A stretch of DNA of 64,000 nucleotides, taken from assembly GCA_028023455.1 (NCBI GenBank), contig JAQFVV010012499.1, positions 1,246,584 to 1,310,583 of the forward strand. The letters run 5' to 3'. The position numbers were made by a program, and so were the translations under genes. Below the pieces are notes generated by a model. The model was not told the DNA's origin. It searched no databases and saw only the letters and a list, made by a program, of their open reading frames with translations. Below, one piece after another: positions 13,329 to 26,804 of the stretch (position 1 is the stretch's first letter; each line of letters begins with the position of its first letter). Source of the stretch: Epiperipatus broadwayi. Lineage: Eukaryota; Onychophora; Udeonychophora; Euonychophora; Peripatidae.

Positions 13329-13795
13329 AAAAACAAAAAACAAGTTAAAAACTTGCTAATGCTTGTATTTATGTCAACAGATGGTGTTCTACCAAAAACA
13401 CCGTTAAGCGTTTGTTTACATAAACGTCAGAACATGTATTCACTATCTCTAACTTTAATTCCACTTTCATATCATGATTTCAAGCTATTTGCTATCGTCA
13501 GTGAAAGACAGGAATTTTAGAAACTAGATCTAAACACAAACTCTGAGCATTTATGAAACAGTTTCTATTCAGCTTGCAAGCGTGAATCTTTTAGACATGT
13601 AATGTCTTCAAACTCAGCATAGCAAGCCAGATAGCTACATGGGTCTGATCTCAGTTCAGCATCACCACATAGTAGTAGCCTCTGCAATATATATCATTGC
13701 TAGAAAGACCTCAAAGGTACATTTATGAAAAACAAAAAACAAGTTAAAAACTTGCTAACGCTTGTATTTATGTCAACAGATCGCCATCTGTTGAC
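13329..13795. repeat. Cassette between 54 bp direct repeats, ending in a perfect hairpin
   Basis: A 54-base block occurs at 13,329-13,382 and again at 13,728-13,781 with one mismatch. About 345 bases of less AT-rich DNA lie between them, including small hairpins (GGTGTTCTACCAAAAACACC; CGTTTGTTTACATAAACG). The second repeat ends in a perfect hairpin: 10-base arms GTCAACAGAT / ATCTGTTGAC around a CGCC loop (13,772-13,795). The first repeat has the same GTCAACAGAT but not the second arm. This could be a small transposon, a solo terminal-repeat structure, or a segmental duplication. The family is not recognised. Confidence 0.6.
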
Positions 13796-14149
13796 TTATA
13801 TATATAAGCTACAGAAAGAAGTTTATTGTTAAGTGAAAAGAGATCCTTTGATTCTCCTTTAAAGCTCAAAGAAACTGAGCAGAATAAATTCTTAATGCTC
13901 ATTTTGAATGCTCTTGTCATTCTACATGATAATTTATAAAACAATCAAACATGGATGAGATGGTTACTGACTTACTTCAGCCCATGTAATGAATTTATTA
14001 CCTCTGAGTTTATGTTAAAAATTATACTATACATTGCTTTTGTCAGATGCCTGATAGTTATTAACTGAAATATTGGTTGAATTTTCTTGTTGGCAGGATA
14101 AATATGTAGGTGAATGATTTTTTTTAAATATTTACAATCCTGACATCAA

Positions 14150-15130
14150 AACTGGAATATGACAAAGGGTGGAAGTCACCAGATAAGACAATTAATGACT
14201 GAAGACTGAGATATTGAGAATACCTCAATTGTAAACTCGGACTGCCATTCAATGATGATCATTTATTTATATATCAACTAGTGCAGATTAATTTTGAAAG
14301 AAGAAGGGTCATAGGAATAAAAAAAAAACTGAATTAATATTAAATGAAACATGATTCAACTTTATGAAGTTAGGAAGAAATGTGAAATCAAAATTGATAT
14401 GAAAATCTGATGTGCACTTTACAGCAAAATCATAAAACATGAATATGGAAAGAAAAAATGCAATAAGGTTTACTGTAAACAAAATAAGAATAACTTATGG
14501 AACTTAATGGTATATCAAAGAGAGTAGTAAAACTACTTGTTTGACCTAAATAAAGAAGTAAGTGATTTTATATGGATGTACAAAATGCTTTTGAGTAAAC
14601 CAAACATTTTAGCATTTTTATGAAAGACTTTAATGCCAGAACTGGTAAACTATAGAAAGATGAAAATACTGCAGTTTAATTTGATTACAGCAAAAAAAAA
14701 AAAATGCCAGCGGATGCAGACTTATGGAGCTCAAAAAAATATTTTATGATTTTTTTTCTTTAAGAAAAATGATAAAAATATCCAAACGAAGGTGTAACAG
14801 AATTTTATCATATTTTGACAAAAAGAAAAATATGTATTTTATGTTTCTAATGTTCATAATAGATTCAATACATTAAGGGTCTATCATATACTGAGATGTA
14901 ATGTATATGTTAATCAAAAATTTGAAGAGATGAAAACTATTGCAACAAAAACTGTATTAACAGTGAATATTCCTAACCTTTGGAAATATTCCAATGAAGT
15001 AAATTAGAAACTGTTAATTATTTTAAAATATTAACTGATTTTAAAGTTGGTTCAGTCTTGATTAAAATCAACACACATAGTGATAAATTCACTAGTAAAT
15101 TTGCAAATAAGATAAAACACTGTATATATA
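14150..15130 (+). pseudogene. Decayed RTE 5' part: APE-type endonuclease
   Basis: The plus strand aligns, through many frameshifts and stops, with the 5' half of the RTE at 35,994-39,280. First comes the non-coding lead and the SDCHSMM-like start (~14,235). Then come VRRKCEIKIDMK (~14,370), SERVVKL (~14,515), the endonuclease motif seen here as KDFNARTGK (~14,620), and KYPNEGVTEF near 14,780. Last is a VNIPNLWKYSNE-like block near 14,960. The intact copy reads GDFNARIGK and HPNEGTAEL. This part of the protein would nick target DNA. It is plainly inactive here. Similarity ends about 15,130 without the RT, so the copy is 3'-incomplete or rearranged. Confidence 0.75.
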
Positions 15131-17112
15131 TATAAGAATACAAACATGCACAAATTACAGTTATTAAATCAAAATGATTTTGTATAGTTTAACTTATAAT
15201 TTGATTAACTATAAGGCATTTTCCATAATTTTGTAGCACATGTTTTTTTTTTATGTTAAATAAGTATTTTTTTTTTTGATGAAACTTTATCGCCGTGCAC
15301 AATATTTATTATTCTAATTAACATAAAAAATATTCTATGAAAATTTGATCGAAAATAATTAAATCAAATGAGAATACAGTCAGAAAATAAAAGCATACTC
15401 TTATCAAGAATGGGATGTTTGCTTTTTATATTCTAAAATGAGTAACATATATTTATTTCTCATTGCCATTACAAAAATGTTTGTAAATTTATAATATAAA
15501 CAGATTTGCTGCTCTGATTAAATAATACCGCTACCTATATTAAGAAAAAGCTAATGGTTTATATTTAAATATAAAAATAACCACCTCACAAATGTCCAGA
15601 AATTAGTAATTTTTCGCTGTAATTAGAAATCTTATAGCGTTATGGTTGCAATAAAAAAATTTGTTAAAAAAATCTGAAATATAGTACATCTTTACGTAAT
15701 TTCTTTACAGCTACTCATCTAGTTTAAAATACAATATTGGCGTGATAAAATTGATGTTTTAAATATCTTTAAAACAATTGTAGGAATTTATATGCTTCAA
15801 ATTTCAAGTGTATATGTGGATTTATGCAGATGTGTTTGCAAGTGAAATAAACTAAAAGATTAATCAATTTTTACAATATTTCAATTTTCTCTTTTATTCA
15901 AATGTTAATATCTGAGTTATTCTTAAGTTAACGCATTAACACTTTCTGAAAAAAAAAATCTTTTAAATGCACATAATTCAAATACCCTTAAGAATATTTT
16001 AATTAAATTGAATAAAATAAAAGCGTTATCATTTAAAGATAAATAAAGATTGAACTTTTGAAAATGAAACACGTTCTTTGTCTGCTTACAAATATACATA
16101 TGCATATATATTCAATATCTTTAATAAAATTTCAAAATAAACCTAGCCTTTATCATTTAAATTAACATCAAAAAAAGTTTATTTTTTATTTTTTGGCTAA
16201 GTAATATTTATAAGTAATGATATTTTCATCTGTTTTAATTGCTGTCATCTCTCCATTATTTCCCACTTCTTACTGTTTATATATAAGTATGTATGCTAAG
16301 TTGTCCATTCGAAGGCAAGCAGAAGGACTAAATAATACAGTGCTAGAATCAAGTGATTGTATTTACTTATCATCAGTGGGAAGTTACATTTGTTTGCTAT
16401 TTTCCTAACAACTTATTCTAATATCTCAATTTTAGAACTCTCACATATATTTAGAAAATATTGCTAGATATAATCATGCAAAATTAATAAAAAAAACTAA
16501 TTTAAAATATCAAAGCTCTGATATCAGTTAAGAGTAAAAAAATTAAAATGGGATACAATACCAAATAACACTGTTACTATTTGTCAGACACAATATTTCT
16601 AATAAGTATATTTCCGAACTGGTGAGATTTAAAAAGACTATTAACCCATATATGAAAGTAAAGTTCTTTATAGTTTGGGTTAGTAGAAGAAATTTCAAAA
16701 ATTTAAACAGTTATAAATATACAACTTAGTATTCAACAATCTTAGTGTGGAGTCTCATTTATTTCTTGTCATTTTCAATAACCAAAAGTACCACTTTCCT
16801 GTTCACTGGTCATCTACAAGTATGCCCAACATAAAATATGGAATTGCTACATTACATTATTATAATCATTATAAATATAACTACATATCCAGGTATTACT
16901 CATTAGAATGCAAGTGATGATCTTTAAAAGATCCACAACAAGATCAAATGATGTAGAAGAAAGAAATTGTATAATTAACAAAAAAATAAAAATCATCTAG
17001 GAAAATAACTATTTATGTCTTTTTATTTAGAACTGCAGTTGAAAAACAGATAAGAAACAAATCAACTTAATTATCACATGATCAATATTTCTTATGCTTG
17101 CTCTTAACTGTT
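15131..17112. other. AT-rich intergenic DNA, nothing recognised
   Basis: Only short chance frames and A/T runs are seen. No repeat pair or motif was identified. Confidence 0.4.
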
Positions 17113-17605
17113 ATTAAAACAGCAAAACTCTCTATACATATTGCCACTCAGTGCAAGCCAGAGTAATCAATGGATGCCAGAAGGCTTGTGCATAAAATCC
17201 CCATCTAGGATTGGCTTAAAACCAATCCTGCCTAATAGGATAGTGGTGGCTATGGTTACTAAAAAACCAAAGACACCAAAATGTATGGGTACTGATATGA
17301 CTATATAAGCTAATGAGCTTGAATTGGAAATATTATAGTGTTTTCAATTTAAGACTCATAGTTTTGTAGTTAAGTTGAGATAAAAGATAGCTACTGGAGA
17401 GTTGCATTAAATCTTAAGATCTAGCTGCAGTGCTTTCAGATCCAAGGCTCCTCAATGACAAAGGCCACAAGCCAGAAACTAGTCTGGGGATATTGGATGA
17501 GTAGGCACTAGTTGGGGATTTTATGCACAAGCCTTTTGACATCCATTGATTTACTCTAGATTGCACTGAGTGACAATACGTATAGAGAGTTTTTCCTGTC
17601 TTAAT
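17113..17605. mobile_element. MITE-like element with ~85-90 bp terminal inverted repeats
   Basis: The left end (AAAACTCTCTATACATATTG onward, to GTGCATAAAATCCCC near 17,205) is repeated as an inverted copy at the right end (17,515-17,605) with only a few mismatches. The interior has no coding capacity. Total length is about 490 bp. A second, 5'-only copy lies at 43,460-43,536, and a third, longer copy runs off the right end of the window from 63,366. A non-autonomous DNA transposon mobilised in trans is the natural reading. I cannot assign the superfamily because the exact ends and target duplication are unclear. Confidence 0.8.
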
Positions 17606-20600
17606 CAATTATACAAAACTTTTGTGGTAAACCTGTCATTTGTGTACTTCAATGTTGCATGATCTGTTGAGGGAGGAGCCTCACCATTAAAAAAAATTAT
17701 AACACACATGATCTGAATTGATAAACACAAATAGCTATAAATATTTGAATAGATAATCATTTAGGGGAAATATCACAGAATGCTAAGATATGTAAAACTT
17801 TGAGAATGTTGAAGAAAACATAAATGAAAGGATGACTGAAAATTACAGAAGAGTAAGAGAATAAAAATGAAAAAGATCATTGTTGTGTATTTTTAGTAAC
17901 TTATAAATTTGTTATAATAATGTTGTAGAATAAATGAAGTATTTTTAAAAAACTATGATTGCCAAAAATTAAATATTATTTGCCTATGATGGAATATGTA
18001 CTTAGAAAAAGAAAAAAAACACCATCAAGAAAAATTAAATGTAGGCATAGTTTTCCAGAATGAATAACAATAGTTAAATATTAGTAATGCAGCTTATGGG
18101 TAAACCCTAAAAACTCTTTCTTCATTGAGAAGATTAGTGATATAAACATTCAGTAAATTAAACTATACATAGATCATTTAATATTTCTATTGGGTATGAT
18201 AAAAGATTGAAAACTAGCATACAGGTGTAATCTTTTAAAAATGTAAATTTCAGACAACTTGAACAGTTTTATAAACCTTTAAAAGTCTACATTTGGGACA
18301 TGTTAATATTATTTAAAAGAATGAATAATAATGTAGTTGAATTTTTTTTTTTTTTTTTCAAATTATGATATTTTAAACAAGAGCTAATCATGCAACTAAG
18401 ATGAGATTTTAATCAAGATGAAAATTATGAATTTTTTTTTCAAGTGATGTAAAAATTTAAAACAAGCTTAGAATTATTCTATTAATGATCAGTTCATAGT
18501 AACCCAAACAGCTATCCAATAATGGAAGTTAAATTTATCATGTTAATTTGACTAAATATCACTCTTCAAAATGCTCTAAGTCTTTTATTCATATTTATTT
18601 TTAAGATGTTTAAAGCATGATATGAGATATAAAAAAAAAACATAAAAATACAAAATAATAAGAAATACAATTAAAAAGAAGAAAAAAATTGAAAATATAT
18701 TAGGAAATTAAAAATAAGCAAAATGGCTAATAGAGAAATATGAAAAATAAATTTATAAGTAAAAAGAGAATAAATAATATTTCTTTGATCTTTATAAAAT
18801 GAAAACTAACAAAAATTAGTGATGAAATACTGTAATATATTTGTAATTATAAATATAAGATAATTTCATTAAATAAAATTGAAGAAGGTCTTACTATAGT
18901 TAAAGAGAATATAAGCACAAAAATATTCTGTATGAGAAAAGAAGTGTAGATATTTGGCTTAAAAACAAAAACATCTTTTCGATAAAAATAAAAAAAGTTG
19001 TTATGCATAAATCTAAATGAAAATGAAAGCATTTGAGAGGTCCTCTCTAAATGTGTTTCACATAATTTTACCAATGACTAAGTTTGATATTTGTAAATCA
19101 AAATGTAACAATTTTTTATTGATAAATACACAGCACATGATGGAAATATATGTGAGAAAGAGTGACCTGCATCAACTGATGAATGTTGATTCAGTACACA
19201 ATATATCTTCTAGGTCATCTGTCTTTTAAGATATATTTATTCACAAGCTGTAAAAAGAATGCTTGTGGTATGGAGGTTATGAATTACATCTTTTAAAAAA
19301 GAGTAATTAGAATCTTTGAACATGTAAAAAAGAGAAATGGTAAAATGGGCAAATTGTAATTCAATGTTATTTAAATAATATCAACTTGAAAATGTTAGAA
19401 AATTCATAAAAATGATTTGCACTTATAATATTTATTTGATATTTCACAATTTATATAAACAAAATATCATTTCTTTTTTTATGATGAAAAGTACAAATAT
19501 TTGATACAGTAGGATTCTATGAATGAATATATGAACAAACGAATGAATATTGCAATGATAAAAGTAAAACATGATACACATTTCCGATAGCAAAACTAAT
19601 GTTTCCCAAAAAATTTGAATCTATAACAAATTTTTGACACATAAATAACCAGTTATAATAGTAAAAACATAAAAACTACACAAATATATTTAAGATGGGT
19701 GAGTAATGTAAAAGTTCTACGATGCAGAAAAAAAGAAGAAGCAAACTGACAAATAAATAAGTCAAAAAGTATATCAAGAAATTAACTTTTGTTTTATATT
19801 GTTTTGAAAGATTTGAATAACTGAAAAATATTTACTTATAAAGTGTAAATAATAGCCATTATAAATTAACATATAAACAATTGGATAAGAAACATTTATC
19901 AAGGATTATAAATAAATAAAAATATTTTGGCTTAAAAATTTACATTCTTATCGCAATATTACGAATTAATAAAAACGAAATCACTAGTACATAACTAAAA
20001 TAGCTTTTATAAAAAAAAGTACTGAAACTTTTGAAATACTTAAGTAAAAAATGTAAGCCATAGATTTGAAATTAGAAACACTTTTAATGAATAAAAATTG
20101 GTTAGAATAATATTAAAATTAAAAATAAAAAACATTTATACCTGCACAAATATATGCCGAAAAAACTAGCTAAAAATAGCTTACTATAAAATCAAGATCT
20201 CCTACCAAACTAATTATGAGGAAAGAGATGGAAATATTTATAAATACAATATGAACTTTTCAAAATCCTAAATGTTTATAAAATTTTATGAGTTAATGTT
20301 CTTGTTTCATTGATTCAAAAGAACTTCAAAGTAATAAGTAACTAACTAAATTTGTAAGGAGGAAAAAACTCATTTTCTATACCATTATCTTTGTTAATAT
20401 ATTTCTTATATAATAAAGAGGGTTTTTTTTAAAAAAAATCGAAAAGAAAATGAACAAGGATAATGAAAAAATATCACAATGAACGGTTAAGTTTTATCAC
20501 AGTGCAATAATGGCTAAAGCAATAACTGATAAAATTATAAAAAGCAATAATGAAAATATGGCAAAAATAGATTAATAATTTAAAACCTGTTTTGAAGCCA

Positions 20601-21009
20601 TGGAACAAATAAAAGGAGAAAAAAATGTCAAAATGCAATAAATAAAATTATACTTATAATAAAACGATACCGGAGTTGACTTATAAAATATACCAATATT
20701 AATAATATAAGTACATATTATATATATATGTTTCCAATAGCATATACATTCTAGATTACATAAGAAAATAAATTCACAAATAATTTGCATGTAGTATCCA
20801 TTCCAGCATTATTTCATCTAACTTTTACAATTTGTATATCTACTGATATATTTATAAAACATATTTCATTCATGTTCTGGATATTTTGTCTGATAAAAAC
20901 AATAAATTTTATCAAAAGTTAGCACTAATGATTATGGAAAGTATGGTAGTAGAATATATGATTAATCTAACATAAAAATAAGTAAGAAAATGGCACCAAA
21001 ATAATTGAA
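17606..21009. other. AT-rich gene desert
   Basis: Poly(T) at 18,341-18,359 and other A/T runs. Short ORFs at 18,847-19,074 and 19,017-19,229 overlap on opposite strands and show no motif. No RNA gene or mobile element is recognised. Confidence 0.4.
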
Positions 21010-21420
21010 AAAAAAAAAAAACATTTAGAGTTTATTAAAACTGAAGATAATTTTACAATTGATTAATAAAATAATAAATGCATGACTAACTAATATAAGA
21101 ATGACTAAAAACTTGGTGACATAAAACATAAAAAAATAACATTTAGCATTTAGTAAATGTTAAAATTGGAATTAATTTTACAATTAAGAAATATTTATTT
21201 TATGTTATTAATATTATCTGAAGAAATAGAATGGTTGTATTAAAAGTGTCCATGTGGTCTGAAATAAAAAGGAAAAAAAAACCTGTTAGGATTTTATTCA
21301 ACTGTTTGTCCACATAATGTCTGAGTGTGGAAAAAATAAAAAGTTTTGCATCCATCACTTGAAAATGAAAACAGTAAAAAAATTAAAGCATGATTTGTCA
21401 AATAATTAACCCTGTTTTAA
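21010..21420 (+). repeat. Dispersed repeat R1, copy 1
   Basis: This block resembles 24,360-24,815 in the same orientation. Shared stretches include AACATTTAGAGTTT, TGCATGACTAA and GAAATTAATTTTACAATT-like runs. They also share a TTCAAC-centred block and the closing TTTGTCAAATAATTAAC. It is diverged with small indels. No coding capacity. An old repeat family or a segmental duplication. Confidence 0.6.
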
Positions 21421-22454
21421 TTTCTAATGATGCTGCCTCATAGTGATGGTGCTGACTACTACTAGGTTTTATGGGTTATGACTATAAAATATTAGAAATT
21501 TTTGCTGCCTAATATTTGGCTCGAATCTCACTGTTTTAGATCTTTATTTGTTATTATATTAAAAGCAATACATTTTGTTTTATTAATATCCTCTAGATGA
21601 TGTTTGAAATCAGATCATAATATCGATTTGTGTGTTTTATCTAGTTAGTATATGAACACAGTAATAAAAAATCGCCCATTTTGTTTTCAATTTTGGAAAA
21701 AAAACTTGAGTCAACTTACAAATTTTTTTTTCTTTTTGGTGAAAAAAATATATTTGTCAATTTTACTTCAACACTATACAATAATATAAATAAGTAATAA
21801 ATACTTTTATTTATACCTGATTTTATAAATATTTCATGTAATAAAAAATATAAAGTTGTACAAATAATTTTTGGCAAGTATTTTACAGATCTCTCTTTTT
21901 TTAAAAGCTTCAAATATTACAATATTTTACAGTATCAATTTTTTCATAAGTACAAGTATTTCAGTGTTAGGATTTCAATTACATATCTATACTTTAATAT
22001 AGGGGATTTGAAACACAGACTTTCAAGCTTGCTTCGGCCATACAATCTATCTTATGCAACCAATACATATGACCACACATACATGGATAGAGATAAATGA
22101 CTTCCAATATACATATTCCATGCTGAACCAGCAATCATCAGTTGGATCCAATCACCATCTCCCACACATATATATAATCAGTGCTTGATTTATATTAAGA
22201 TAGAAAATATTCACATTTTAATGGACAAGCATCAATCTACTCCATGCTCCTACTCTTCAGCTATCCACACCACTGAATATCTGACAATGGAATTCCCAAA
22301 TCCTTTGTCATTGCCAATAATAAAATTATCTATATTTATATTTAGGGGGTCAAATATTCCACTTATCTCTAGTTTACATATATATTGAAATATTACAATA
22401 TTTTTGTCCTGATTTAATTTACATTCATGTCCATTTTGAAATATACAAATCATC

Positions 22455-22815
22455 ACTGACACATCCACTGATAAATGACATAAATATTGAATAAAAGTAC
22501 TTTAAATTCATATTTGAGAAATTATAAGCTAGTAAAAATATTATGCTTTATTTTATTAGGTATTTTTTTTTAAAATTTATCTTCATAAAATATTTGAAAT
22601 AGGATGGTGTGCTAGAATTTGCAGGAAGGGGGAAGAATGGTTTGGCCACAGAAGTCTGATCAGACTAAGCTTATAATTTCCAAATACTAAAAGATTATAC
22701 TATATGCCCATATAAAATAAAGCACATTATTTTTACTAGCTTATAATTTCTAAAACATGAATTTAAAGTACTTTTATTCAATATTTATGTCATTTATCAG
22801 TTGAATGTGTCAGCA
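22455..22815. mobile_element. Fold-back element with ~91 bp arms
   Basis: Bases 22,455-22,545 are an inverted copy of 22,724-22,815 with few mismatches; the core ATGACATAAATATTGAATAA and flanks are identical. The ~180 bp interior is unrelated and non-coding, and includes a GC-richer patch (GCAGGAAGGGGGAAGAATGG). It has the typical shape of a small fold-back or MITE transposon. Confidence 0.75.
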
Positions 22816-22936
22816 GTAGTTTTGGCTAGTCTTTAGATTTCAAAATGGTCATGAGCACAAACTAAATTAAGACTATTTTTCTATATGAAAAATATTATTT
22901 GTTTCAAAGTGTTGAAATTTCTATTGTATACACATG

Positions 22937-24090
22937 GGTCTCATTTTATGCAGATTTTTTAAATGCAATTTTGAAGTTATGTGATTCATATTTCTTTTTG
23001 ATATCTTTTTATGCAAGTTTCTTTTATGCAATAAAGAAGTTCATATTTCACTATGTTTACTAGATATCAAGAAATTTAAATTATGAATAACTTATTTTGA
23101 CTTGAAATACTTTTTTTTCAAAAATATAATGTTATATTAGCAGCTCATGTGAATATGGCCTGAAGCTATGTAAGAATCTTAGCTTCTACGTAAATAACCT
23201 ACTTATAATTATGAGTAAATAATAATAATAATAGATTTATACTTAGAGTATAAAAATATCATGATAAATATTCAAGAATTTTAAACTTTTAAAACATATT
23301 TTGTTAGATATAACAGAAATAAATATTCTTTTAGATTTTTAAAAATAATCAAATAATGACGATTTTGTTGATTTTGTAAACTGAAAATAATCTTTCTAAT
23401 GATAATGTATAATCTTTTTGTTTTGTGATCTTATTTTCTTAATATAAAAACAAAATGTGAACATTTAAAATTTATTTCAGTAATAAACAAAATATCTATC
23501 AAATGAAGACAAATTTATTATTTTCTAATAAGTAATAATAATTTAATCATAGATTTTATATTGATGTGTAAAACAAAAAAAATGTCAGAAAATTCTGAAA
23601 TCCAAGAGAGTTTGCTGCAATAAACAACCTCTTAAATTCTGAGACTTAAATAGTTGTATGTCTGGATATTGCAAACTTTATAAAGAATTAGTAAAATCAT
23701 CATCTCAAAGTTTAATCACTGATTACATTGTCAACAGAAACCATTAACAACACACAAGACTGAAGGTCATGCTAGTTGTACTTCTCTTGTGATGAATCTG
23801 ATTTCTTACCAGTAATATGTATGAAAAATGTAAAATTAAATACTGTAGTTAATAAAAAAGGAAAAAAAGTTTATCATCAATTTTTTTCAAATATTTAAAA
23901 TTTTTTATTAGTCATACTTTATATCCTTATTTTTTATGTGATTTTTTTTCCTTGTTGCTTTGCTTTTATGTGATTTCTGAAAATTACAGAACGTATCCCA
24001 CATTTTTTAAGGTAAATTAAGTCTATTTTTGTGTGATTTTTTTTTAATGTGGGTTTTCCGCGGAACTCATCTACTGCATAAAATGAGACC
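22937..24090. repeat. Segment bounded by 17 bp perfect inverted repeats
   Basis: GGTCTCATTTTATGCAG at 22,937-22,953 is matched exactly by its reverse complement at 24,074-24,090. The 1.15 kb between has no open frame with a known domain. Part of the interior (from 23,060) is repeated elsewhere. It may be a non-autonomous DNA element. The inverted pair alone could also be coincidental reuse of a common repeat end. Confidence 0.4.
23060..23630 (+). repeat. Dispersed repeat R2, copy 1
   Basis: Collinear with 43,655-44,170 in the same orientation. Shared blocks include AATGTTATATTAGC, TTTTAAACTTTTAAA, GATTTTGTTGATTTTGT, GTGAACATTTAAAATTTATT and AATATCTATCAAATGAA. No coding capacity is seen. Confidence 0.7.
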
Positions 24091-24359
24091 AAGATGTATT
24101 TATCGGTAATTTATTAGGCCAAATATTTTATTGATTTAAATACAAATTTGTAATTTATAAGGCCAAATATTTTACCAATATCTATGATATATATATTTTG
24201 AAAAATTAAGATATTTATCGATATTTAGAATTTTAGCTATATAACTAGCATGTAAATATATAATTTAATATATTAAAAAAACATTTCTGGGCCCAAAAAT
24301 GGTTAAAAATGTGTTTGAAGAGGAACTAAACCAATGTAAGAATAAATAAAAATATGGCA

Positions 24360-24815
24360 GCATAATAAATAAAAAAAATTGAAATTAATTTTACAATTAA
24401 CAAATAAAACATTACATGCATGACTAAACTATTATAAGAATGAATAAACACAGGTCACTGTAGAACATGAAAAAAAAAACATTTAGAGTTTTCTATTTTT
24501 AAAATTGAAATTAATTTTACCAAATGAATAAAAAATAAAACAAATTTCAAATTTTATTGAAAGTTAGTATAAGTTCTTAGATGGAAAAATAATTATCTGA
24601 GAAATATTTTTTCATGTTGATATTATCTGAAAGGAAGGTTGTGTCACGGATGTCTTCAAGGTTTGAAATAAAAGGGCAAAAACTGCTATGGTTTCATTCA
24701 ACCATTTGGTCTCATGACATGTGCTTAAAAGAAAATAAAAAGATTTGCACTTGTAATTTAAAAATGAAAGCGCTTAAAAAACAAAAATTAAAGCATTGTT
24801 TTGTCAAATAATTAA
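24360..24815 (+). repeat. Dispersed repeat R1, copy 2
   Basis: Counterpart of 21,010-21,420. A 65-codon frame here (24,614-24,811) is not conserved in the other copy, so it is probably not a gene. Confidence 0.6.
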
Positions 24816-24852
24816 CAAAAGTTTGATTTTGTAATAGATTTTTTTAAGTATG

Positions 24853-26760
24853 TCGATCTATCTATCCACCAGCTATCTTTCTAATTATCTATTTCTTTTT
24901 CTATATATATATCTATTTATCCATCTGATTAACTATATATCTACCCATCCATTATTTCATTTATTAGTTCTATATCTACTTATCTAGGTTGCACTCTATT
25001 TATTTACCTATCTTATTTATTTATCTGTCTATCTATCCATTCATCCATCAACGTACCCATTTATATATCTATCTACTCATCAATCCATCCTTTTGTATAT
25101 CTATACAACTATATATCTGTCTTTATATATATATATATATTCATGCATTCATTTATCATCTACCCATCCATCCCATACCATTCATCGTATCTACTTAGCT
25201 CCATATATAATGTATCTGTTTATCTCTCTATTTAATTATGACTATCCAACCTAACCATTTATCCATTCACCTACTTATTCAAACAACCATTTTTTTTATC
25301 TATCTGCTTATATTTATATTTTTGTCTGTATTTGTTTATCTGTTTATCTTTTTTGTATATCTTTATTTATTCATCCAATCATTTATCTATTTAACCATCT
25401 ATCCATTAATCCATCCATTCAATGATCTATACACCTACATGTATACCTTACTATCTATTTATGCATTTATCTGCCTATCTATTTAGCTGTTTGACTATCT
25501 ATCTGTTTATCTATATATCTATCCATTTCATCTATCAATCTATTGAATAAGCCATTTATATCTATCCATTCATCCATCTATCTATTCATCATGTCACCGA
25601 TATAGTCTTCATAATTCCATTCATATATTAATTACTATATTCATCTGTCCTTATACCTATATGTCTTTCCAGCATTATAATTATTCATTTATTCATCTAT
25701 ATATCCATTCATCCATTTTATCATTATGTATCTGCTTATTTTTATATATATCTGTCTCTTTAACTATTTATCTGACTTTATGTCTACCTGTCTATCAACC
25801 CATTCATTCATTCATTCATCTATACAGTCATTCATTTACCTATAAATCTATTCATCTATCAATCTAATTCATCTATCAAATCTATTTATTTTTCTATTTA
25901 AGTATTTATGTATGTATCCATCCAATTGTCCACCTATTTAACTATCTATCTGACAATCCATGCATCCATTCTGCAATTAAGTAACTATCTACCTACATAT
26001 TTGTCTATCTAGCTACCTCTCTTTATTTATCAATCTAATTTATCCATCAATCTATCATCCATCTAACTAGCAATTCATTAATACATGCACATGTCCAGTT
26101 GTCTATTTGTGTATATGTCTACTTTTCTATCCATCCATCCTTTCATTTGTGTAACTATATCAATCAGATTATTTTCATATCTATAATATATCCACATATC
26201 TATTTATATATCTATTTATCTGTCTATTTAACTATCTCACTCTATTTATCTGTCTATTCACCCATCTATCTATCTACTCAACCATCATTTATTTAAGCAT
26301 CAAACTATCTACTTTTTTGTATCTATCAATCTACCTATCTATTTGTTCATATGTCTATTTGCCAATCTATTTAACTATCTATTATCTGTTTATCTATCTA
26401 TATATTTCTCTACATATGCATTCTTTCATTAATTTATCTATTCAGCCATCTATTTGTATTCAACCACCAATATGTATATATACCTATTTATATATTTCTA
26501 TTTATCTATGTGTCAATCCAATTTATTCATCTATTTCTTTAAATATTTACCCATCCATTCTATCTTTCTATTTACCTATCTATATTATTTAACCATCCAA
26601 CTTTGTGTCTCTCTATCTATCCACTTATCCTTCTGATTATCCATTTGTCAATCCATCATTCTATCTCTATATCTGTTTTCTATCTGTTTTTATGTTTGTC
26701 TATTTATTGATTTATCCATCTTTATAATTAGTTACCAATCTACCAACCCATCTTTTCATC
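24853..26760 (+). repeat. Degenerate ATCT/ATCC tetranucleotide array, pyrimidine-rich strand
   Basis: About 1.9 kb of imperfect CTAT, CCAT and ATTT units with no long perfect run. The many frames through it encode meaningless Ile/Tyr/Leu/Ser repeats. It is a very large, old, interrupted microsatellite rather than a gene. Confidence 0.9.
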
Positions 26761-26804
26761 TAATGGCTATTATTCTTTATGTTATGTACATAGATTGCTG
26801 GGAA

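Noticed and set aside
24989-26636. Series of 60-91 codon frames rich in Ile, Tyr, Leu and Ser
   Set aside because: They are translations of the ATCT/ATCC tetranucleotide array and have no other sequence content.
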